Shown in pieces: positions 1-5,473 of a stretch of DNA of 6,064 bases (the stretch's first letter is position 1; every line of letters starts with the position of its first letter). The position numbers and the translations under genes are program-made. The DNA comes from Candidatus Aerophobota bacterium (GTDB taxonomy: Bacteria; Aerophobota; Aerophobia; Aerophobales; AE-B3A), in the NCBI GenBank assembly GCA_004376485.1, contig SOJT01000074.1, forward strand, positions 1 through 6,064. The letters are read 5' to 3'. The notes under the pieces were generated by a model. The model was given only the letters and a program-made list of their open reading frames with translations, made no database searches and was not told the origin of the DNA.

Positions 1-57
1 ATTGACTTCCTTAGGGGAAAAACTATAATTAAGCAAATGAGGCGAGTGGCAGGATGA
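1..57 (+). CDS. Possible 3' end of an upstream gene (partial)
   Basis: Frame 1 is open from the first base and stops with TGA at 55-57. The stop overlaps the recJ start codon as ATGA, a common arrangement for translationally coupled operon genes. The 18 visible residues begin IDFLRGKT and end MRRVAG, a basic tail that I cannot assign to a family. In several bacterial groups the gene before recJ is secF, but nothing in these residues proves that. An open frame this short occurs by chance about four times in ten, so the call rests mainly on the ATGA overlap and the dense packing of the other genes. The alternative is a non-coding leader containing the promoter at 2-29. Confidence 0.4.
   Translation: MDFLRGKTIIKQMRRVAG
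2..29 (+). promoter_or_regulatory. Candidate sigma-70-type promoter ahead of recJ
   Basis: A -35 box TTGACT (2-7, five of six consensus bases) is followed after 16 bp by a perfect -10 box TATAAT (24-29). There is no extended -10 TGn. Transcription would begin near 35-37, leaving a leader of only about 18 nt before the recJ ATG at 54. The match is good enough to be unlikely by chance and sits just before the first complete gene. It could also lie inside the end of an upstream coding sequence, which would make it an internal operon promoter. Confidence 0.5.
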
Positions 58-1790
58 AAAGAAACTGGATTTTACCCTCAGGAGTGGAAAAAGAGAAATA
101 TCACCTTCTTTCCAAAAAATTAAACCTTTCTCCCTTGCTTATCCAGACATTACATAACCGGGGAATAAAGGAGGAAAATATCCAGGAATTTCTCAATCCC
201 CGACTGGAGAATTTGTGTGATCCTTTCCTGATGAAGGGGATGGATCTGGCCACGGAAAGGATTCTTCGGGCCATATCCAATAGAGAAAAGATTCTAATCT
301 ACGGTGACTATGATGTGGATGGGATCAGTGCCGTAAGCATTCTTTTGCTATTCCTGCGCCAGGCAAAAGTTGCTGGCTATTTTTATATTCCCCACAGGGA
401 AAGAGAAGGCTATGGGCTAAACCGAAATGCTGTCAAGAAAGCTCATGACAAAGGTATGGATCTTATTATCACCTGTGACTGCGGGAGCTCTTCCTTTGAG
501 GAGATTGAGTATGCCAAAGATTTGGGAGTTGATGTAATAGTAACCGACCATCATCAGATAAGGGGCTCTCTTTCTCCTTCCTGCATTACCCTTAATCCAA
601 ATCAACCTGATTGTCCCTATCCTTTTAAGGAACTAGCCGGAGTGGGGGTGGTATTTAAGCTTGTTCAGGCTCTGGCCAAGAAACCCGGCATGAGAGAGAT
701 AGATCCTTATCAATACCTGGATCTGGTGGCCCTGGGGACAATCGCCGATGTTGTTCCCCTGCGAGGTGAGAATAGGATTTTAGCCAAACACGGCCTGGCC
801 TCTCTTAAGCGCACCTCTAACTGGGGCCTCAGGGCTCTGGTAAGTGTAGGCGGTCTTTCTGGGGAGGGGATTGACGAGACTCGGGTGGGATTCGTCCTTG
901 CCCCTCGGCTTAATGCCTGCGGCCGTCTTTCCCTGGCTCAGAAAGGAGTTAAACTTCTCTTATCTACTTCTTTGAGTGAGGCCTTTAGACTGGCTAGAGA
1001 TTTAGACAGGGAGAATGGCAAAAGGCAGAGAATGGCGGAGAAAATGCGCCGGGAGGCAGAAGAACTTCTTCCTTCCCATAAAGGTCGGGTGATTGTTCTT
1101 TCAAAGAGAGGATGGCACCCAGGAGTGATCGGGCTGGTAGCTTCCTATATCAGGAAGAAATACTTCCGTCCCGTGGTTATTCTCTCCCCGGATGGCGATA
1201 CTGCCAGAGGATCGGCCAGAAGTATCCCCAAATTTTCCATATTTGAAGGCCTCGAGAGCTGCCAGGATCTTCTTCTTAGCTTTGGGGGGCACCGCATGGC
1301 CGCCGGAATGAGACTACCCGTGGAAAATATTCCAGAGTTAGAAAGGAGACTCAACTATTTGGCCAGCCAGACTTTATCTTCTGAAGATCTTACTCCTTCT
1401 TACTCTGTTGATGCCAGGGTAGACCTTGAGGAGTTGGATGAAAGGTTATTTGAGAATCTGGAGCTTCTCTCTCCTTATGGGCCAGAGAACCCTGCCCCTC
1501 TCTTTCTGGCTGAGGATGTTTATTTTTCTTCGCCCCTGCGCAAATTATCCCGGGGATGCCTTAGAACGCATCTTACTTCAAAGAAAGGGAGAAAATTTGA
1601 AGTTGTTGCCTTTAATCTGGAGAACCAGGAGAAGATTTTGGAACGTCAGCCAATCATGGTAATTTTTACTCCCCGCATCACCCGATTCAGAAACAAAAGA
1701 TCCCATCAGTTGGAAATTATGGGCTGGAAGGAGGGAGGAGAAGATGAAGGATCTATCCAGAAGAATCAGGAATATACCGGATTTTCCTAA
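54..1790 (+). CDS. recJ: Single-stranded-DNA-specific 5'-3' exonuclease RecJ
   Basis: RecJ is a cytoplasmic DHH-family nuclease that degrades single-stranded DNA 5' to 3' in recombination (RecF pathway), mismatch repair and base-excision repair, using Mn2+/Mg2+. The 578-residue length is close to that of E. coli RecJ. Visible motifs in order: DYDVDG (85-90, motif I metal ligands), ITCDCG (139-144, motif II with Asp142), TDHH (164-167, motif III), GTIADVVPL (228-236, motif IV Asp232), then the DHHA1 region with RLNACGRL (285-292), GWHPGVIG (353-360), GSARSIP (386-392) and SFGGHRMAAG (409-418). The C-terminal OB-like domain covers roughly 447-558, with LLSPYGPENP at 471-480. All catalytic Asp and His residues are present, so it should be active. 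The ATG at 54 gives a normal RecJ N-terminus (Trp5, then NRGI at 35-38). The only Shine-Dalgarno-like stretch is a weak GAGG at 39-42, so translation may be coupled to an upstream frame through the ATGA. The last 15 residues overlap apt in another frame. Confidence 0.97.
   Translation: MKRNWILPSGVEKEKYHLLSKKLNLSPLLIQTLHNRGIKEENIQEFLNPRLENLCDPFLMKGMDLATERILRAISNREKILIYGDYDVDGISAVSILLLFLRQAKVAGYFYIPHREREGYGLNRNAVKKAHDKGMDLIITCDCGSSSFEEIEYAKDLGVDVIVTDHHQIRGSLSPSCITLNPNQPDCPYPFKELAGVGVVFKLVQALAKKPGMREIDPYQYLDLVALGTIADVVPLRGENRILAKHGLASLKRTSNWGLRALVSVGGLSGEGIDETRVGFVLAPRLNACGRLSLAQKGVKLLLSTSLSEAFRLARDLDRENGKRQRMAEKMRREAEELLPSHKGRVIVLSKRGWHPGVIGLVASYIRKKYFRPVVILSPDGDTARGSARSIPKFSIFEGLESCQDLLLSFGGHRMAAGMRLPVENIPELERRLNYLASQTLSSEDLTPSYSVDARVDLEELDERLFENLELLSPYGPENPAPLFLAEDVYFSSPLRKLSRGCLRTHLTSKKGRKFEVVAFNLENQEKILERQPIMVIFTPRITRFRNKRSHQLEIMGWKEGGEDEGSIQKNQEYTGFS
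1728..1738 (+). promoter_or_regulatory. Tandem Shine-Dalgarno for apt inside recJ
   Basis: AAGGAGG (1728-1734) and GGAGG (1734-1738) lie 9 and 5 nt before the apt ATG at 1744. This is the strongest ribosome-binding region in the window. It sits within the recJ codons for KEGGE (residues 559-563). It supports the apt start at 1744 despite the long overlap, and suggests independent loading of ribosomes as well as coupling to recJ translation. Confidence 0.8.
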
Positions 1791-2259
1791 AAAAGGAATC
1801 CTCTTCAGGGACATCACACCTCTACTGCAGGATTCAGAGTCTTTCCGAGAAGCTGTGCATATTTTGAGTGATAAGTATAGAAATGAGGAGATTGATCTGG
1901 TAGTCAGCGCTGAGGCCAGAGGTTTTATTCTGGGAGCTTGTCTGGCTTATAAGTTAGGAGTGGGATTTGTGCCTGTTCGTAAACCCGGTAAACTTCCCTA
2001 TGAGGTAGAGAAGGCAACCTATGAGCTGGAGTACGGGGAAGATGCCCTGGAGATGCATCGGGATGCGGTGAGAGAAGGAGATAGAGTTTTGGTCTTTGAT
2101 GATCTTCTGGCCACCGGGGGAACAGCCAGAGCTATTTGCCAGTTGGTGGAGAAACCGGGAGGGAAGGTAGCCGGGATCTGCTTTCTTATCGAGCTTACCT
2201 CCCTAAAGGGGAGGGAAAAAATAAAAGATTACCCGGTTTTCTCTTTGATTAAATACTAA
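1744..2259 (+). CDS. apt: Adenine phosphoribosyltransferase
   Basis: This cytoplasmic purine-salvage enzyme converts adenine and PRPP to AMP and pyrophosphate. The 171 residues match the usual length of bacterial Apt. The N-terminus has the family signature IPDFPKKGILFRDITPLL (11-28). EARGFILGA (57-65) is followed by the flexible-loop region GFVPVRKPGKLPYE (74-87), YELEYG (93-98) and the PRPP-binding loop VLVFDDLLATGGTA (115-128). The C-terminus ends FSLIKY, typical of the family. The N-terminal signature begins soon after the ATG at 1744, so this start is firm even though it lies 47 nt inside recJ. A tandem Shine-Dalgarno precedes it. The residues before EARGF are Ser-Ala, where Gly-Ile or Gly-Pro is more usual. 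This is a mild variation that leaves the PRPP loop intact. recJ-apt adjacency is common in Firmicutes and other bacteria. Confidence 0.97.
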   Translation: MKDLSRRIRNIPDFPKKGILFRDITPLLQDSESFREAVHILSDKYRNEEIDLVVSAEARGFILGACLAYKLGVGFVPVRKPGKLPYEVEKATYELEYGEDALEMHRDAVREGDRVLVFDDLLATGGTARAICQLVEKPGGKVAGICFLIELTSLKGREKIKDYPVFSLIKY

Positions 2260-2260
2260 A

Positions 2261-2266
2261 AGGGAG
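2261..2266 (+). promoter_or_regulatory. Shine-Dalgarno deciding the GTG start of the hydrolase gene
   Basis: AGGGAG ends 7 nt before GTG at 2274 and starts just after the apt stop (TAA 2257-2259). The spacing is ideal for GTG 2274. The first in-frame ATG, at 2379 within AMVID, would remove the conserved LQANCYIL strand. Confidence 0.7.
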
Positions 2267-2273
2267 ATATTCG

Positions 2274-2939
2274 GTGAAAAGAGGAGATGAGACCTCGCCC
2301 CTTTTTCTAAAAAAGCTGGCAGTGGGAGAGCTTCAGGCTAACTGCTATATATTGGCTGACCGAGACAGGAGGGAGGCTATGGTTATAGATCCCGGAGGGG
2401 AGGGAGAAAGAATACTGAAGGTTATTGAGGAGGACTCCCTTCGCATCATTTCCATTGTCCTCACCCATGGCCATCCAGACCACACAGGAGCAGTTCGGGC
2501 ACTAGTCAGTGAGAGCGGCGGGTCTTTACTCATTCATTCTGAGGATGCCTTCCTTCTAGGACATTCATCCGTGGCCATGTCTTGTACAAAGGAAGAGGAG
2601 AAGGCCAGTCCCCTACGGTTGAAGATGCTTGAGGATAAAGACAAGCTATGCGTGGGTAAGTTCTCTTTTCTCATCCTGCACACTCCAGGGCATAGTCCGG
2701 GAAGTATTTCTATCTATGGGGAGGGCCGAGTTTTTACGGGAGATACCCTTTTTGCGGGTGGAGTGGGCAGGTGCGATCTACCGGGGGGAGACTGGCAAAG
2801 ATTAGAGGAATCTATTCAGGACAAACTCTTAAAACTCCCTCCAGAGACGGTAGTTCATCCAGGCCACGGTCCTGATACCACATTAGAGAAAGAACTGAGG
2901 AGCAATCCCTTTATCCATGAGCTCCGTACTAAAAGATAA
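2274..2939 (+). CDS. Glyoxalase II-like metallo-beta-lactamase-fold hydrolase (YcbL type)
   Basis: This is a soluble dinuclear-metal hydrolase of 221 residues, in the size range of the small glyoxalase II-like (YcbL) group. After LQANCYIL (20-27) and VIDPGG (37-42) come the metal motif THGHPDH (64-70: His65, His67, Asp69, His70), then TPGHSPGS (137-144, His140), FTGDTLF (154-160, bridging Asp157), GRCDLPGGD (165-173) and VVHPGHGP (193-200, His198). All seven expected metal ligands are present. The GRxDLPGGD segment typifies the YcbL-like subgroup, but carries Cys where Thr is usual. Likely substrates are thioesters such as S-lactoylglutathione or an equivalent thiol adduct. The true substrate cannot be read from sequence. 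The protein lacks the C-terminal glutathione-binding domain of classical GloB. It starts at GTG, 14 nt after apt, and its last seven codons overlap coaBC. A similar hydrolase occurs near recJ-apt in many Clostridia. Confidence 0.93.
   Translation: MKRGDETSPLFLKKLAVGELQANCYILADRDRREAMVIDPGGEGERILKVIEEDSLRIISIVLTHGHPDHTGAVRALVSESGGSLLIHSEDAFLLGHSSVAMSCTKEEEKASPLRLKMLEDKDKLCVGKFSFLILHTPGHSPGSISIYGEGRVFTGDTLFAGGVGRCDLPGGDWQRLEESIQDKLLKLPPETVVHPGHGPDTTLEKELRSNPFIHELRTKR
2896..2902 (+). promoter_or_regulatory. Probable, distant Shine-Dalgarno for coaBC
   Basis: TGAGGAG ends 14 nt before the coaBC ATG at 2917, longer than the usual 5-9 nt. No better site is visible nearer the start. Initiation may therefore lean on ribosomes finishing the hydrolase gene, whose stop is at 2937-2939, 18 nt past the coaBC start codon. 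Confidence 0.45.
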
Positions 2940-4122
2940 AAGCATTCTGTTGGGGATAACGGGCAGCATCGCTGCCTATAAAGCAGCGGAGATTGTTCGG
3001 CTTCTAAAAAGGCGGGGAGCCAGTGTATATCCTGTAATGACGCAGGCAGCCACCCATTTTATTCATCCCCTGACCCTCACCTCCCTGGCAGCCCAGGAGG
3101 CTAGCCTGGATCTATTTGAGATGAAGCGAGGAAGAATGGAACATCTCTCTTTAGCTCAGCTTGCCGATCTTGTCTTAATCGCTCCTGTTACAGCTAATGT
3201 TATGGGAAAGATAGCTCATGGAATCGCTGATGATCTTTTAACTACCACTGTTATGGCTACCAAAGTCCCTATTATCCTGGCCCCGGCCATGGATGAAGGA
3301 ATGTATGAGAATGCTGTAGTTCAGGCAAATATAAGGGAGCTCAAGTCCCGGGGAATGCACCTCATCGGGCCGGAGGAGGGGGAGCTGGCCTCGGGAGAGG
3401 TGGGAAAGGGAAGAATGAGCGAACCTCCAAAAATTGTGGATTATGCGGAAAGAATACTTCAGTCAAGAGGAGATTTTGCTGGAAAGCTCTTTATGGTTAC
3501 GGCTGGACCAACCAGGGAAGCCCTGGACAAGGTGCGCTTTATTTCCAGTTATTCCAGTGGAAAGATGGGCTATGCTCTGGCTGAGGAAGGAATAGACAGG
3601 GGAGCCAGGATCATTCTTATCAGCGGGCCCAGCCCTCTTATTCCTCCTCCCCAGGCTGAATTTTATTCGGTAGAGACAGCTCTTGAGATGAGGAAGAGGG
3701 TGATGGAAAAATTCTCCGCGGTGGACGGGGTCTTGATGGCAGCCGCTGTATCTGATTTCAGACCCAAACTTGTCCACAAGAGCAAGATAAAGAAGAATGC
3801 ATGCACCTCCCTCAAGCTGGATTTGGTGCAGAATCCCGATATTCTAAAGGAACTGGGAAGGATTAAAAAGGATAAGCTCCTGGTGGGTTTCTGCGCTGAG
3901 ACCTCTAGTTTAAAGGAAAAAGCCGAAGAGAAGCTTAAGGAGAAGAATCTCGATTTGATAGTGGCCAACGATATTACTCTGGAAGGGGCCGGTTTCGGCG
4001 TGGATACCAATATAGTTCTCTTGATGGATAGAGATGGAGAGGTGACATCACTGGACAGGAGAAGCAAAAGGGAAGTAGCCCGGAAGATTTGGGACAAGGT
4101 GAAGGAACTTATGCCGGCCTAA
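2917..4122 (+). CDS. coaBC: Bifunctional phosphopantothenoylcysteine decarboxylase / phosphopantothenate-cysteine ligase
   Basis: CoaBC (Dfp) carries out two successive steps of coenzyme A synthesis in the cytoplasm. The CoaB half joins 4'-phosphopantothenate and cysteine using CTP. The FMN-dependent CoaC half decarboxylates the product to 4'-phosphopantetheine. The 401 residues match the usual length. CoaC half (about 1-185): LLGITGSIAAYKA (11-23), catalytic-type His76 in MEHLSLA, IAPVTANVMGKIAHGIADDLL (88-108), PAMDEGMY (123-130) and ELASGEVGKGRMSEP (156-170). CoaB half (about 188-401): TAGPTREALDKVRF (195-208), ISSYSSGKMGYA (209-220), AAAVSDFRP (275-283), KSKIKK (288-293, including the conserved ligase Lys), GFCAET (324-329), VANDI (349-353) and GFGVDTN (359-365). 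Three signature residues differ from E. coli: Asp126 for Asn in the PAMN motif, Ser159 for the Cys of LACG, and Ser211 for the Asn of ISN-x-SSGKMG. No frameshift or truncation is seen. The ATG at 2917 gives a normal N-terminus and overlaps the preceding gene by 23 nt. Confidence 0.96.
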   Translation: MSSVLKDKSILLGITGSIAAYKAAEIVRLLKRRGASVYPVMTQAATHFIHPLTLTSLAAQEASLDLFEMKRGRMEHLSLAQLADLVLIAPVTANVMGKIAHGIADDLLTTTVMATKVPIILAPAMDEGMYENAVVQANIRELKSRGMHLIGPEEGELASGEVGKGRMSEPPKIVDYAERILQSRGDFAGKLFMVTAGPTREALDKVRFISSYSSGKMGYALAEEGIDRGARIILISGPSPLIPPPQAEFYSVETALEMRKRVMEKFSAVDGVLMAAAVSDFRPKLVHKSKIKKNACTSLKLDLVQNPDILKELGRIKKDKLLVGFCAETSSLKEKAEEKLKEKNLDLIVANDITLEGAGFGVDTNIVLLMDRDGEVTSLDRRSKREVARKIWDKVKELMPA

Positions 4123-4163
4123 CCTTTCAGTAGCTTTGAGATATTCTTGAAAAAGGTGACTTA
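4123..4163 (+). other. Largest intergenic gap (coaBC-nfeD)
   Basis: This is 41 nt between the coaBC stop and the nfeD ATG. It holds an AAGGTGA Shine-Dalgarno (4153-4159, 4 nt from the ATG) and otherwise nothing recognisable: no hairpin followed by a T tract, and no convincing -35/-10 pair. It is the only place in the window where the operon could plausibly be divided, but the sequence gives no positive sign of a terminator. Confidence 0.6.
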
Positions 4164-5471
4164 ATGCCTGGAAAGAAGATAATACCTCTCGTATTTATAT
4201 GCCTCCTGCTTTACCTTAGCTCTTCTTCCTATGCAAAACCAGCGAGTTTAGTAGAAGTTCTCACTCTGGAGGGAACTATTAATCCTGTAGCCGTAGAGCG
4301 TCTGGATAAGGCCATAGAATTGGCAGTCAAAAATAAAGCTCAGTGTCTTATCATTCAGTTGGATACTCCTGGAGGGCTGGATAAGTCTATGCGGGAAATG
4401 GTCAAGCTGATGATGAATAGTGAAATCCCTATTGTGGTTTATGTAGGTCCCAGAGGTAGTAGAGCAGCTTCAGCAGGTGTTTTTTTAACCCTGGCCGCCC
4501 ACATTGCTGCTATGGCTCCAGGCACCAATATAGGAGCTGCTCATCCTGTGGCTCTAGGAGTGGGGGGAGCCATAGATAAGGAAATGATGGAAAAGGTAGT
4601 TAATGATGCAGCCGCCTATGTAAAGTCCATTGCCCAGAAGAGGAATAGAAATGTAGAGTGGGCAGAAAAGGCGGTGAGAGAGAGTGTTTCTATAACTGCT
4701 GAGGAGGCTTTAGAGCTTAATGTGGTGGACCTTATGGCTGAGGATATAAACGATCTTTTAGAGAAATTGGATGGGGCAGAAGTGGAGATAATGCAGAAGA
4801 CTCTAACCGTGATGACAAAGGGCGCTAGCCTCCATTTTATGGAAATGTCCTTTCGAGAAAAGGTTCTTCAGACCATCGCTGATCCCAACCTTGCCTATAT
4901 ATTACTCATGATAGGGATATGGGGGATTGTTCTGGAGTTTTTCCATCCCGGATCCCTTTTGCCGGGTATTGTGGGGGGTATCTGTCTCATACTGGCTTTC
5001 TTTGCCCTGCAGATTCTTTCCTTTAATATGGCCGGTCTTGTCCTCATTGTTCTGGCCATCGTCCTTTTTGTTCTGGACATTACAGTTCCCTCCTACGGTG
5101 CCCTGACCATAGGAGGGATTGTTTCCCTGGCTTTAGGCTCTCTCATGCTGATAGATCCCTCGACCCTCTACATCTCCATCTCTCTCAAATACATTGTTAT
5201 TATGGTGGCATTTACCAGTGGCCTTTTTATTTTCATTATCAGCTATGCCATAAAGGCTCAGTTCAAAAAACCCGCCACAGGACTGGAGGGAATGGTGGGC
5301 TCGAGGGGAATAGCCAAGGGTAATCTAAAGACCAAAGGGAAGATCCAGATCCATGGAGAGATCTGGAATGCTATTCTTGAATCAGATAAGGAGGTGGTTA
5401 GAAAGGGAGAAGAGGTAGAAGTGGTGAGAGTAGATGGGATGAGATTAGTAGTTAAAAAAAAGGGAGGTTAG
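4164..5471 (+). CDS. Full-length NfeD membrane-anchored serine protease (ClpP class)
   Basis: This long-form NfeD protein is a membrane-bound endopeptidase of the kind studied in Pyrococcus (1510-N), where it cleaves the partner stomatin-like protein. Order of parts in the 435 residues: a signal peptide (1-24, basic start, hydrophobic core, cleavage likely after SYA); a ClpP-like protease domain (about 28-215) with LDTPGG (66-71), the nucleophile Ser103 in AASAG (101-105) and APGTNIGAAHPV (118-129); four or five hydrophobic membrane segments (about 243-260, 264-287, 289-308, 314-331, 341-364); and a C-terminal OB-fold (about 372-432) opening GLEGMVGS and containing GEIWNA (398-403). Lys144 is the likeliest catalytic base because its spacing from the Ser equals that of the described Ser97-Lys138 pair. 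Lys139 is an alternative. The protease face should be outside the cytoplasmic membrane. The gene ends in an A8 run, and the slipin gene starts 2 nt after the stop. The gene symbol is left blank because NfeD names are used inconsistently. Confidence 0.95.
   Translation: MPGKKIIPLVFICLLLYLSSSSYAKPASLVEVLTLEGTINPVAVERLDKAIELAVKNKAQCLIIQLDTPGGLDKSMREMVKLMMNSEIPIVVYVGPRGSRAASAGVFLTLAAHIAAMAPGTNIGAAHPVALGVGGAIDKEMMEKVVNDAAAYVKSIAQKRNRNVEWAEKAVRESVSITAEEALELNVVDLMAEDINDLLEKLDGAEVEIMQKTLTVMTKGASLHFMEMSFREKVLQTIADPNLAYILLMIGIWGIVLEFFHPGSLLPGIVGGICLILAFFALQILSFNMAGLVLIVLAIVLFVLDITVPSYGALTIGGIVSLALGSLMLIDPSTLYISISLKYIVIMVAFTSGLFIFIISYAIKAQFKKPATGLEGMVGSRGIAKGNLKTKGKIQIHGEIWNAILESDKEVVRKGEEVEVVRVDGMRLVVKKKGG
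5461..5467 (+). promoter_or_regulatory. Shine-Dalgarno of the slipin gene, within the end of nfeD
   Basis: AGGGAGG ends 6 nt before the ATG at 5474, which is ideal spacing. It is formed by the last codons of nfeD (KGG) and directly follows the A8 run. The two genes are therefore likely translated in close coupling. Confidence 0.8.
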
Positions 5472-5473
5472 AT

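Noticed and set aside
139..156. Possible lesion at RecJ motif II or loss of nuclease residues
   Set aside because: The numbers refer to bases, but the issue concerned residues 139-147 (ITCDCGSSS, bases 468-494). The essential Asp142 is present and the flanking Cys is a tolerable variant, so the enzyme looks intact.
1426..1662. 78-codon plus-strand open frame inside recJ in another frame
   Set aside because: The recJ frame continues with OB-domain features through this stretch. The alternative reading is low-complexity Trp/Arg/Leu-rich with no ribosome-binding site or motif.
2309..2315. A second in-phase A AAA AAG heptamer, early in the metallo-hydrolase gene
   Set aside because: A -1 slip meets a stop within nine codons and would only truncate the protein. 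The site reads as ordinary Leu-Lys-Lys codons and serves as a caution against over-reading the similar site at 5456.
3663..4097. 144-codon open frame on the minus strand within coaBC
   Set aside because: It lies opposite strongly conserved CoaB motifs and its translation is Ser/Leu/Phe-rich with no recognisable domain. It is a shadow of the coding strand.
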